From Anaerococcus mediterraneensis (GTDB taxonomy: Bacteria; Bacillota; Clostridia; Tissierellales; Peptoniphilaceae): a DNA stretch of 64,000 bases. The translations under genes and the position numbers were made by a program. The DNA lies in contig NZ_LT635772.1 of NCBI RefSeq assembly GCF_900128415.1, forward strand, positions 930,001-994,000. Reading direction: 5' to 3'. The notes under the pieces are model-generated. The model did not search any database. It saw nothing but the letters and a program-made list of their open reading frames with translations, and was not told where the DNA came from. Below, in pieces: positions 16,528-23,321 of this stretch. The first letter of the stretch is position 1. Each line of letters opens with the position of its first letter.

Positions 16528-16959
16528 ATGAAAAGAATTATAAATGGAAAAAGATATGATACTGATACTGCACAATTTATTAAGACTTATAGTAGTGATC
16601 TAAGTATAAGTGATTTCAGATACTATGATGAGTCTTTGTACCTTAAAAAGACTGGGGAGTTTTTCTTGTATGCTACTGGAAATGGGTCTTCTAAGTATGC
16701 TAGCAAATATGGAGATTTAAGAGGACCAGGCGAAAAAATTGTACCTTTGACTTTAGATGAGGCTAAGGCATGGGTGGAAAAGATCGAAGATCCTGACTTA
16801 TATGAGGAGCTTTTTGAGGTCGAAGAAGAAGGAAATATAGCTTTTAGTTTGCTTTTACCAGAAAATTTATATAAAAAGCTAGATGATAAGTCTATGGAAG
16901 ATGGCATTACTAAAAAAGATATAGTGGTGAAGGCTTTGGAAGATTATCTTAAATATTGA
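16528..16959 (+). CDS. MKRIINGK-type phage/ICE protein with RHH-like tail
   Basis: 143 residues. The N-terminal 85 residues (MKRIINGKRYDTDTAQFI, YYDESLYLKKTGEFFLYATGNG, PLTLDEAKAWVEK) belong to a family common in mobile elements of Firmicutes and without known function. The last 40 (FSLLLPENLYKKLDDKSMEDGITKKDIVVKALEDYL) look like a ribbon-helix-helix DNA-binding segment, so it could regulate the operon. Good AAGGAG. Confidence 0.65.
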   Translation: MKRIINGKRYDTDTAQFIKTYSSDLSISDFRYYDESLYLKKTGEFFLYATGNGSSKYASKYGDLRGPGEKIVPLTLDEAKAWVEKIEDPDLYEELFEVEEEGNIAFSLLLPENLYKKLDDKSMEDGITKKDIVVKALEDYLKY

Positions 16960-16960
16960 G

Positions 16961-17602
16961 ATGTCAAAAAGAAAGATTAAAGGTGGGGATGTCTTTGGTG
17001 AGTGGACAGTCTTAAAGGCTTACTCTTCTAGTGGTAAGAGCTTATGCAGATGTACTTGTGGGGTTGAAAAAGAGGTTTACAACTCCAATCTTGTAAGGGG
17101 GCTATCTACCTCTTGTGGCCATGCTATGTTTGATAATCTCAAGGAATTAGCCTATGCAAGAAGTGACGAAAAGGTGCTAGGCAAGACGTTTGGAGAATTA
17201 AAAGTTTTAAAAAGAGCAAGTTCGACTGGTGAATCCATGTACCTATGTAGGTGTAGCTGTGGTAAAGAAGTTGAAGTGAGAGGTGTGGAGCTTTTAGATG
17301 GGAAAATTGTATCTTGCGGCCATAAAAGGGCGGAACAAAAAGAGCTTAAGGACAAGCTTGTAGATGGTACAAGCTTATATGGCATTACCCAGGGCTTATC
17401 AAAAAATAATTCCACTGGTTATAAGGGTGTGATTTATGATAAGAAATTAAAGAAGTACAGGGCACAATTGACCTTTAATTATAAAAAAATTAATTTAGGA
17501 TTATATGATACTGCGGAGGAAGCTTACCAAGCTAGACTCGCTGGTGAGGAAAAATATTTTAAGCCTATACTAGAAAAATATAAAGATAAATTTGAGAAAT
17601 AA
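16961..17602 (+). CDS. Zinc-ribbon and AP2 domain DNA-binding protein
   Basis: 213 residues. Two similar Cys-rich units (CRCTCG...SCGH at about 28-53 and CRCSCG...SCGH at about 96-120) look like zinc ribbons. The C-terminus (GYKGVIYDKKLKKYRAQLTF...AYQARL) is an AP2-type DNA-binding domain. Such proteins resemble homing endonucleases that have lost the HNH nuclease. I see no HNH motif here. It is the last gene of the cargo operon, starting next to the previous stop. Confidence 0.7.
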   Translation: MSKRKIKGGDVFGEWTVLKAYSSSGKSLCRCTCGVEKEVYNSNLVRGLSTSCGHAMFDNLKELAYARSDEKVLGKTFGELKVLKRASSTGESMYLCRCSCGKEVEVRGVELLDGKIVSCGHKRAEQKELKDKLVDGTSLYGITQGLSKNNSTGYKGVIYDKKLKKYRAQLTFNYKKINLGLYDTAEEAYQARLAGEEKYFKPILEKYKDKFEK

Positions 17603-17605
17603 AAA

Positions 17606-17627
17606 GGGAGGCTTAGGCCTCCTTTTC
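17606..17627 (+). terminator. Terminator of the cargo operon
   Basis: GGAGGC / GCCTCC stem (17607-17612, 17617-17622) followed by TTTTC. Confidence 0.8.
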
Positions 17628-17630
17628 TTA

Positions 17631-17813
17631 TGTGGGCAACGTGTGGGCAACCCATTCCACTATACTCAAATTTAGTCCGCCTTGTTCCAATATTATTGCC
17701 GAAGCTTAGTCATTTCAAAGGGTGATTATTGCTTCAATGACGCGCCATTTATTATGGAGGAACGTTGATTTTTCAATGTTCCTTTTTTGGTGTGTGGGCA
17801 ATGTGTGGGTAAG
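17631..17813. other. Attachment site of attP type between the two prophages
   Basis: Two pairs of direct repeats TGTGGGYAA flank the crossover: 17631-17640 and 17642-17651 on the left, 17793-17802 and 17804-17813 on the right. Within each pair the spacing is 11 bp. These look like integrase arm-binding sites. The core must end at 17748, where identity with the phage-host junction at 54460 stops. Its left limit cannot be set without the attL, which is outside the window. Confidence 0.75.
17759..17788 (+). terminator. Terminator immediately right of the core (phage side)
   Basis: GGAACGTTGA / TCAATGTTCC with TTTT loop, then TTTTTT. A hairpin of the same form (GGAATATTGA / TCAATATTCC) lies at nearly the same place on the host side at 54471, so the phage may supply a substitute terminator when it integrates. 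Confidence 0.75.
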
Positions 17814-17820
17814 TAGGAAA

Positions 17821-18915
17821 TTATATTGATATTTTTTGAAGTTCTTGATAGATATAATCATCCAGATCTTGGATATATGAATTTGCAGTTATAGAAAAGT
17901 CTGTATGTCCCATTAATTTTTGTAAAGCTTTATCATCTACTCCAGATTGGTGGGCTATGGTGGCGAAGGTGTATCTACATGAGTATGGGATTTTCTTTTT
18001 TACACCTGCTTTTTCTAGTGATGGGTAGTAGATTTTTTTGTAGAAGGTTGTGTCGCTTGGCTGGTAGATTTCTCCGCTTTGCTTTTTTGCTTCTACTACA
18101 TATCCGATTTTACTTTCACTTACCAGGTAGACCATGATGTCTTTTATTTTTGGATGAATGAACATTTTTCTTTGTCTGCCCGCTTCGGTTTTTTCTCCAA
18201 AGTCGATTATTTCATTCTTTTCTAGCCTTACCTTGGATGTTTGTAAGTTTAAATATTCGCTTGTCCTAAAGCCTGTAAAAATTAGGTTTAGGACGTGCAT
18301 TGCGTTTGGATTGTTTGGGATTGATGAGTACAATCTTTCGATTTCTTCTTTTGTGAAGATTTCTTTTTTTCTTCTTATTCCTACACCGCCTACCTCCAGA
18401 TATTTTGATAAATCTAGTTGAATTAGTTGGTTTTTTATTGCTATTGTGTAGATTTTTGATACCAGATGTTTTAGTCTATCGATGGATGACTTAGAATAGT
18501 CTTGATGTACGATTTCTCCATCTACTACTTTGTCATAACCTTCTAGTTCCATTTGGTCGAGGACGTCTTGGAGGTCTGAGTATGTTATTTCGTGTATATC
18601 TATGTCGTGGATTTCTTCGAATCTAGCATATGAGCTGTAGTATCTATTTTTTGTTGATTTGCCTAGTTTGATAAATTCATTTGTGGATGTAAACTTATCA
18701 AAGAGTTGAGCAAATGTGACTAAAGGCTCTGGTTCTTGGTAGTTTATGAGGGCATCTTGGGCTATGTTATAGGTTTTAAAGAAGCCTATGTCTTTTCTGC
18801 CTTTCTTTTTTGGGAGTCTGGCTCTATACTGTTTGACTCTCAATTTGCCTTGAGGTGTGTATTTTACACGCTCTATGCTTCCCATGCCATTGGGGAGCTT
18901 TCTTCTTTTTGCCAT
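17821..18915 (-). CDS. int: Tyrosine recombinase integrase
   Basis: 364 residues. An N-terminal arm-binding domain (1-60) is followed by a SAM-like core-binding domain (65-165) and the catalytic domain. Catalytic residues seen: Arg217 (TGFRTSE), Arg314 (YSCRYTF), His337 (LMGHTD) and Tyr347 (NSYIQ). The first His of the usual HxxR box is Tyr311 here. It performs integration at the core near 17748. Transcribed leftward towards attP. ATG preceded by GGAG. No excisionase was recognised next to it. Confidence 0.95.
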   Translation of the reverse strand: MAKRRKLPNGMGSIERVKYTPQGKLRVKQYRARLPKKKGRKDIGFFKTYNIAQDALINYQEPEPLVTFAQLFDKFTSTNEFIKLGKSTKNRYYSSYARFEEIHDIDIHEITYSDLQDVLDQMELEGYDKVVDGEIVHQDYSKSSIDRLKHLVSKIYTIAIKNQLIQLDLSKYLEVGGVGIRRKKEIFTKEEIERLYSSIPNNPNAMHVLNLIFTGFRTSEYLNLQTSKVRLEKNEIIDFGEKTEAGRQRKMFIHPKIKDIMVYLVSESKIGYVVEAKKQSGEIYQPSDTTFYKKIYYPSLEKAGVKKKIPYSCRYTFATIAHQSGVDDKALQKLMGHTDFSITANSYIQDLDDYIYQELQKISI

Positions 18916-19057
18916 TTTTTGCTCCTTTCTTATGGTTTGGGTATAGTGGATGTGGATGGATGAGTCCTGCCCGTATGGGTAGGGCTTTTTCTATACCCTT
19001 TTAGTGTATGATTCTTTTGTATATAGACGCTTAGTGTCTACTGGATGGGGTTTTTAT

Positions 19058-19081
19058 AGCCCTATGGATTAACATAGGGCT
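19058..19081. repeat. Inverted repeat downstream of the abi gene
   Basis: AGCCCTATG / CATAGGGCT, nine perfect pairs with a six-base loop, directly after the abi stop. No T tract follows on the minus strand, so it is a weak terminator at best. The 166-bp gap up to int also holds a TAGAC/GTCTA palindrome at 19024-19040. Confidence 0.5.
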
Positions 19082-20065
19082 TTAATAATTATTTAAAATG
19101 TTTTTGATTCTTTCTTCGTAATCATGTGGTATACCTGTAATGTTAAAGTAATCTATAATAATTTTAGGATTAATAAGTCTATACCTATCTATCAATTGAA
19201 GAATAGAAAGGTTCATTTCAAACTTAAGAGATGGATCTTTAACTATTGAGTTTAGACAAATTATCATAGAATATGCATTATTGTAGCTTGTTTTCGATTC
19301 TAGGAATAATTGTTCATGCGTGTCATTTTCTAGATTGGATTTAGTGATCTTATAAGTATTGTCTTTATAAGTTATAAACTTGAGATTATGAGCGATTATA
19401 TTTCTAAATCGTCTAATAATGTTCAGGGAGTTATTAAGGAATTCTTTTTGTTTTTCTGTTGATATTGTAAGGTCTAACATAATATTGCAAACATCTTCTT
19501 TGTCTTTAGATTTCAGATGGCTGTAGAGTTTTGTTGATAAATCAAATGATATATTTTTAAATAATATCCATGCAGGAACATGGTTTTTTGTTTTTACATA
19601 ATGCCAAGTTGGTTCATTAATCCAATTGTTATGTGAGGGAGTATATGCTTTTCTAATATCATTTAATGTTGATTTTAGTTGATCTAATTCCTTTTTATTG
19701 AATTGGTTAAAGTTTTTTATATTTAAGTAATCTTCTTGGAATTCTCCATATTTTTCTGATAAGACGTATGCTAAAGCTGTTTTAAATGAAGTTTCTACGA
19801 TGACGCTATATTGAAAAAGAATGTTTTGAAGACTTCTGTCAAATTTAGCAAACAGATATAAATCTTCAATGGTTGTGTTTGGCCTAAACTCATCATCAAT
19901 CATAAATACTTCTTTATAACCGTTTATAAGGTCATAGTAAGAATATGTGAATAAAGCTGCTTGGGCGAAAGCTTGATTATCAATAATTAATTTACGACTA
20001 TCGAGGATTTCTATTTGTTCTTCTATTGTTTTAAAAGGTTTGTCGGGTTGCTTTCTATTAATCAT
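19082..20065 (-). CDS. AbiF/AbiD-type abortive infection protein with HEPN motif
   Basis: 327 residues of the Abi_2 family. The N-terminal KPFKTIEEQIEILDSRKLIIDN and YYDLINGYK, and NVxPxWxLF-like NHVPAWILFKNISF, are family hallmarks. The segment R221-N-I-I-A-H226 (RRFRNIIAHN) is the Rx4H signature of HEPN ribonucleases. It probably blocks phage growth by cleaving RNA when triggered. Start: ATG 20065 with GGAG five bases before it. A longer frame from GTG 20098 begins inside a terminator stem and is rejected. The gene is downstream of a short terminated RNA (20083-20152) and has no other promoter that I can see. Typical lysogenic-conversion position between int and repressor. Confidence 0.88.
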   Translation of the reverse strand: MINRKQPDKPFKTIEEQIEILDSRKLIIDNQAFAQAALFTYSYYDLINGYKEVFMIDDEFRPNTTIEDLYLFAKFDRSLQNILFQYSVIVETSFKTALAYVLSEKYGEFQEDYLNIKNFNQFNKKELDQLKSTLNDIRKAYTPSHNNWINEPTWHYVKTKNHVPAWILFKNISFDLSTKLYSHLKSKDKEDVCNIMLDLTISTEKQKEFLNNSLNIIRRFRNIIAHNLKFITYKDNTYKITKSNLENDTHEQLFLESKTSYNNAYSMIICLNSIVKDPSLKFEMNLSILQLIDRYRLINPKIIIDYFNITGIPHDYEERIKNILNNY

Positions 20066-20082
20066 TAATTCTCCTATAAATA

Positions 20083-20152
20083 CAAAAAACCCTGTCACAA
20101 TAATAGTGACAGGGTTTTTCGCAGTCCGCTTTCGCTGACCAGTTAACTTTAC
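20083..20152 (-). ncRNA. Candidate abiF-associated small RNA (antitoxin-like)
   Basis: About 70 nt from a consensus promoter to a strong terminator, ending 18 bases before the abi start. It contains a palindromic AGTTAACT, a hairpin GGTC-A-GC-GAAA-GC-G-GACT with a GNRA tetraloop, and the terminator. RNAs in this position next to Abi_2 genes have been described by comparative genomics (abiF RNA), and related RNAs have been reported to act as antitoxins. I cannot confirm a covariance-model match here. Confidence 0.7.
20084..20119 (-). terminator. Terminator of the small RNA, before abi
   Basis: ACCCTGTCAC / GTGACAGGGT, ten perfect pairs (20106-20115 with 20089-20098), flanked by A and T runs, so active in both directions. 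It separates the small RNA from abi, so abi mRNA would arise by read-through. Confidence 0.9.
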
Positions 20153-20158
20153 ACTATC

Positions 20159-20187
20159 ATTGTATGATTATTTTTGGAAAATGTCAA
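20159..20187 (-). promoter_or_regulatory. Consensus promoter for the small RNA and abi
   Basis: On the minus strand TTGACA (20187-20182), 17-base spacer, TACAAT (20164-20159). The -35 overlaps the stop codon of the preceding leftward gene. Start of transcription expected near 20152. Confidence 0.85.
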
Positions 20188-20570
20188 TTAAATTTAATTA
20201 TTTCAACTGCGTCTCCAAGAGAAATAGGTGATAAATCAGGCTTTTCTAAGTTTGATATTTGCTCTTTGTTTACATTTAAATCTTCATAGATTCTGATTTT
20301 AGGTGAAAATGAACCTATTATTGATCTAGTCATATCATTTTCGATACTTCTATTAGTACAAATTGAAAATTTATCGTAAATAGTATCTATTGACAAATTC
20401 GCTTTTATCGTATCCATAGTACCGTAGTTTTCGCCTTCATATGATATTTCAGGGCCTACTTCAATTACTCTGACTACATCTCTTTTTGAGGCTTTATTAT
20501 TGCGGCCATAATTTATAGCAATTCTTTTATTATCTAATATCGCTATTACCTTATATTTACTTTCTGCCAT
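20184..20570 (-). CDS. Conserved phage protein next to the repressor, unknown function
   Basis: 128 residues from ATG 20570 (AAGGAG six bases before it; an upstream ATG at 20591 has no site). The sequence begins YKVIAILDNKRIAINYGRNN and contains KRDVVRVIEVGPEI, suggesting a beta-barrel followed by helices. I recognise the type from repressor-adjacent genes in Firmicutes prophages but know no function. It is probably cotranscribed with the CI repressor and therefore made in lysogens. Confidence 0.65.
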   Translation of the reverse strand: MAESKYKVIAILDNKRIAINYGRNNKASKRDVVRVIEVGPEISYEGENYGTMDTIKANLSIDTIYDKFSICTNRSIENDMTRSIIGSFSPKIRIYEDLNVNKEQISNLEKPDLSPISLGDAVEIIKFN

Positions 20571-20587
20571 ACTTTTCTCCTTATCTC

Positions 20588-21235
20588 TCATAGTGTTACT
20601 GAGTATTGGACTACTTTTCCTATTATTTTTATATTGTCTTTTATGTCAAAGATTGTGTCATAGTAGTTTGGGTTTGTTGATGCTGGTCTAAATATTAGAT
20701 TATTACCATCTCTATAAAAGTATTTGACAGCATATTCGTTATCCTGGGTTGAGTAGACTACAATATCACCATTTTTTAGGTCGTAAACTGAGTCGTACTC
20801 AATTATTCCTATAACTGAGTCGTTGGGGATAACTTTGTTCATGGACTCGCCATTGACTTTTAGAAAAAATAGTTTGTTGCTACCTGCGTATGATCCTACC
20901 AATTCATCTGGTACTTGGATTTTTGGTAGGTTTTCCATACCGCTTATAGTGGTCGGACTGCCTGCTGATACATAGTTATCTATGTAGGGGTAGGTGTGGA
21001 CCGAAACGGATTGGGCTATGAATTCTAAGGTATCCTGTGGTTCACCTGTAAGCTGGGAGATGGATATGTTATATATTTCTGCCAGCATTCTAAGCTTTGC
21101 GAGTGGTGGGGTTGTCTTTCCTTGCTCATAATATCCGTATGCACTAGTAGACATATCTAATCTGTGAGCAACGTCTTCTTGTGTGAATCCCTTTTCTTTT
21201 CTAAGGGATCTAATTTTATCATTTAGATTTTTCAT
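20588..21235 (-). CDS. CI-type repressor, XRE HTH plus S24 LexA-like domain
   Basis: 215 residues. The N-terminal helix-turn-helix spans 7-62 (LRKEKGFTQEDVAHRLDMSTSAYGYYEQG). The C-terminal S24 peptidase has the nucleophile Ser131 (NGESM), Lys171 (YAVKY) and a likely self-cleavage site Ala91-Gly92 (NYVSAGSP). It should maintain lysogeny and be inactivated by RecA after DNA damage. The gene reads leftward from a region with TACACGTA-type operators at 21293-21365. Confidence 0.92.
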   Translation of the reverse strand: MKNLNDKIRSLRKEKGFTQEDVAHRLDMSTSAYGYYEQGKTTPPLAKLRMLAEIYNISISQLTGEPQDTLEFIAQSVSVHTYPYIDNYVSAGSPTTISGMENLPKIQVPDELVGSYAGSNKLFFLKVNGESMNKVIPNDSVIGIIEYDSVYDLKNGDIVVYSTQDNEYAVKYFYRDGNNLIFRPASTNPNYYDTIFDIKDNIKIIGKVVQYSVTL

Positions 21236-21266
21236 AAACTGTTACTCCTTTTATTTGTATTTTACA

Positions 21267-21272
21267 ATTATA
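21267..21272 (-). promoter_or_regulatory. -10 box of the repressor promoter
   Basis: TATAAT on the minus strand 32 bases before the CI start. The -35 region is weak, in keeping with an activated or self-regulated repressor-maintenance promoter. Confidence 0.55.
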
Positions 21273-21292
21273 ACAAGTTTTATACAACAAGT

Positions 21293-21365
21293 ATTGCGTG
21301 TATTTAAAAAATAATACACGTAAAAATTGAAAATATATTTGACAAAAACAATTAATACGTGTATT
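21293..21365. promoter_or_regulatory. Repressor operator array (three sites)
   Basis: Related 12-mers AATACGCAAT-like: ATTGCGTGTATT (21293-21304, reverse), AATACACGTAAA (21313-21324) and AATACGTGTATT (21354-21365). The consensus is near AATACACGTAAT. The third covers the spacer and -10 of the rightward promoter. A fourth site lies at 22456. Confidence 0.7.
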
Positions 21366-21367
21366 AT
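21339..21367 (+). promoter_or_regulatory. Early rightward promoter (PR-like)
   Basis: TTGACA (21339-21344), 17-base spacer, TATTAT (21362-21367), overlapping an operator. It drives the early genes when the repressor is lost. Confidence 0.8.
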
Positions 21368-21396
21368 ATGATTAACAGTTAAGAAAAGGAGGTTGT

Positions 21397-21666
21397 ATGA
21401 AGGCGGAAGATATTAAAAAATTCCTTGAATTTAGAAAGAAATTTACAAAAAGAGAATGGTTTGAGATTAATAAGGCTGTTTCTGATCAAGAGAATAAAAG
21501 AGCCGACCAAATAATATTGGACGACTCTGATGTTACTGAGATTTTTAATAGAATTAATCGAAGAACAGATAATTCTATTAAAATTAATATCAAAGAAGAA
21601 AAACTTTCTTCGGAAGATAAAAATCTCATTTCAAAAACAATGGAAAAATTAATCACACAAAGATAA
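21397..21666 (+). CDS. First early-operon protein, unknown function
   Basis: 89 residues, helical and charged (EDIKKFLEFRKKFTKREWFEINKAVSDQENKRADQIILDD). Excellent AAAGGAGG. It is the first gene after the PR-like promoter and overlaps the convergent gene 21649-21993 by 18 bases. No family recognised. Confidence 0.65.
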   Translation: MKAEDIKKFLEFRKKFTKREWFEINKAVSDQENKRADQIILDDSDVTEIFNRINRRTDNSIKINIKEEKLSSEDKNLISKTMEKLITQR

Positions 21667-21993
21667 GCCTATAATTTGATCATAAAAAATACTTATTATT
21701 GGCAGATTAATATTGTTGCTAGATGTGATTATTTTTGCATTTTCAAGTGTTAAAAATATGCCGATTTCACTATCAGGTTTTTCTTCGTCAAAACTTTTTT
21801 TGATTGATTCATCCATTGATATAAAAATGGACTGTAAAGTAGTAGGTTCTTCGGTAGAGTTATTAATTAAGTCACCTATTACTAAACCAAAAGATGTTAG
21901 AACAGCAATTCTATTATCTTTGAATATATCAATATCAGTTTTAAACATATTAACAAAAGCTTGGACTGTAAGAGATTTATCATCATTAACCAT
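21649..21993 (-). CDS. Leftward small protein inside the early operon, unknown function
   Basis: 114 residues. The minus strand is chosen over an overlapping plus-strand frame because its ATG has AAAGGAGG eight bases before it and a TATAAT lies upstream. Features: DNRIAVLTSFGLVIGDL, then INLPIISIFYDQIIGLSL, suggesting a small beta-rich fold. Its orientation against the early transcript suggests a separately controlled insertion. Confidence 0.6.
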   Translation of the reverse strand: MVNDDKSLTVQAFVNMFKTDIDIFKDNRIAVLTSFGLVIGDLINNSTEEPTTLQSIFISMDESIKKSFDEEKPDSEIGIFLTLENAKIITSSNNINLPIISIFYDQIIGLSLCD

Positions 21994-22054
21994 ATCTGCA
22001 CCTCCTTTCTTGCTATTATAATAATATTATACCACATATAGGGGGTAAATAAGT

Positions 22055-22252
22055 ATGGATACAATATGTAGTGGTTTAAAAGAATTAAGGATTAAGAACA
22101 AGAAGACTCAAAAGGAGATGGGAGAGATTTTAGGAACTAGTGCTAATATGTATCAAAAGTATGAGTATAGGCAGGTTGAACTTCCTGTAAGGCATGCTAA
22201 GAAGTTAGGAGAGCATTTTAAATTTGATTGGTGGGAACTTTATGAAGATTAG
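22055..22252 (+). CDS. XRE-type regulator, Cro-like
   Basis: 65 residues, a single helix-turn-helix (LKELRIKNKKTQKEMGEILGTSANMYQKYEYRQ). The position is that of a Cro counterpart to the CI repressor, though three genes away from the operators. Start ATG with GGGGG upstream. Confidence 0.8.
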   Translation: MDTICSGLKELRIKNKKTQKEMGEILGTSANMYQKYEYRQVELPVRHAKKLGEHFKFDWWELYED

Positions 22253-22257
22253 AGGAG

Positions 22258-22485
22258 GTGGTTGTTATACCAGAGAATAATATAAGAGTCCTTAGGGCTA
22301 TGGAGAATGTGAGTCAGAAAGAATTAGCTGAGGCGGTAGGGGTTACCCAGCAGACTATAAGCACTGCGGAAAATACATCTAGGATGAGCTTAACCACAGC
22401 TAAGAAGATTGCTGATTATTTCGGTGTAGGAATTGATGATATTTTTTTAAGCAAAAATACACGTAATAATTGTAAAAATATATGA
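22258..22485 (+). CDS. XRE-type helix-turn-helix protein
   Basis: 75 residues at most, HTH at residues 9-60 (VLRAMENVSQKELAEAVGVTQQTISTAEN). The start is uncertain: GTG 22258 is fused to the AGGAGG, and no other standard start exists until ATG 22291. It carries operator-like AATACACGTAAT (22456-22467) within its 3' end. Confidence 0.75.
   Translation: MVVIPENNIRVLRAMENVSQKELAEAVGVTQQTISTAENTSRMSLTTAKKIADYFGVGIDDIFLSKNTRNNCKNI
22456..22467. promoter_or_regulatory. Fourth repressor-type operator
   Basis: AATACACGTAAT, identical in its first ten bases to the operator at 21313, about 60 bases before the antirepressor gene. It may let CI or Cro control the antirepressor separately. Confidence 0.6.
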
Positions 22486-22528
22486 AATTGATATTGAAAA
22501 ACGATTTTAATTGTAAATGGAGCGTAAA

Positions 22529-23308
22529 ATGAAAGAATTAAAAATATTTGATAATGAAGAATTTGGGCAAGTTAGAACATCGATTATTGATGATGAACCA
22601 TATTTCAGTTTGAATGATGTTTGTAGGATTTTAGAGATAAATAATCCAAGGATGGCGAAAACTAGACTTAATGGAGATGGCGTCAGTAGTACTGACGGTG
22701 TCGATTCTCTAGGAAGAAGAACAGACGTAACAATGATTAACGAGTCAAACTTATACAAGCTAGTTTTCCAGAGTAGAAAACCAGAGGCTGAAAGATTTGC
22801 TGATTGGGTAACATCAGAGGTCCTACCAGCAATCAGAAAGCACGGAGCTTATATGACTGACGGGGTTATAGAAAGAACTCTTACTGATCCTGATTATTTG
22901 ATTATGCTTGCGACTAATCTCAAAGAGGAGAAAGCTAAAAGGGCTTTGGCTGAGGCACAAAACGAGCGTAACAAGCCAAAAGTTATATTTGCGGATGCGG
23001 TTTCTGCTTCTAATAAGTCATGTTTGATTGGCGAACTAGCTAAGATGATTAGCCAGGAGGCTATTAGGACTGGCAAGGCACAAAAGAAGATTGGACAGAA
23101 TAATCTTTTTGCATGGTTGAGGAATAACGGCTATTTGTGCAAGGGTGGCGAAAGAAAGAACCAGCCTAAGCAAGTCTACATCGAGCAAGGGCTATTTGAG
23201 ATGAAGAAAGGTTCTTATGTAGATAGTAGCGGGGCAAATGTTGTGACTACTACAACTAAGGTTACAGGCAAGGGGCAGATATATTTTGTTAACAAGTTTT
23301 TAGGTTAG
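22529..23308 (+). CDS. Phage antirepressor, BRO-N plus ANT (KilAC) domains
   Basis: 259 residues from ATG 22529 (GGAG six bases upstream; the earlier ATG 22517 overlaps that site). BRO-N spans 1-105 (YFSLNDVCRILEINNPRMAKTRL... NLYKLVFQSRKPEAERFADWVTSEVLPAIRKHGAYM). The KilAC/ANT domain spans about 150-255 (KSCLIGELAKMISQEA...FAWLRNNGYL). Such proteins bind or displace repressor and favour lytic growth. Confidence 0.88.
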   Translation: MKELKIFDNEEFGQVRTSIIDDEPYFSLNDVCRILEINNPRMAKTRLNGDGVSSTDGVDSLGRRTDVTMINESNLYKLVFQSRKPEAERFADWVTSEVLPAIRKHGAYMTDGVIERTLTDPDYLIMLATNLKEEKAKRALAEAQNERNKPKVIFADAVSASNKSCLIGELAKMISQEAIRTGKAQKKIGQNNLFAWLRNNGYLCKGGERKNQPKQVYIEQGLFEMKKGSYVDSSGANVVTTTTKVTGKGQIYFVNKFLG

Positions 23309-23321
23309 GAGGTGCTTATTT

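Larger units (their letters stand above)
1..17748 (+). mobile_element. Prophage copy 1 (right part only)
   Basis: Late half of a temperate myovirus prophage, from the 3' end of the scaffold gene to the attachment site. The whole segment recurs at 36713-54460 at a constant offset of 36712. Two base differences were seen: T7337/G44049 and G8239/A44951. Translated genes are otherwise identical. The early half of this copy lies left of the window. The order scaffold, capsid, connectors, sheath, tube, chaperone, tape measure, baseplate, fibre, lysis is the standard late order of Xkd/PBSX-like phages. Confidence 0.95.

Noticed and set aside
17652..17748. Attachment core as the 3' end of a tRNA or tmRNA
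   Set aside because: I looked for a T arm (GTTCRANYC) and acceptor stem ending in CCA. The sequence ends CGCCAT but no T-loop or paired acceptor is present. A short open frame ending at the host TAA was also seen but cannot be assigned without the attL side.
18736..18963. Rightward frame of 75 codons across the int start
   Set aside because: Antisense of the integrase N-terminus. No ribosome binding site.
21713..22021. Plus-strand frame of 102 codons
   Set aside because: It is antisense to the 114-residue leftward gene, which has the ribosome binding site and the more protein-like sequence.
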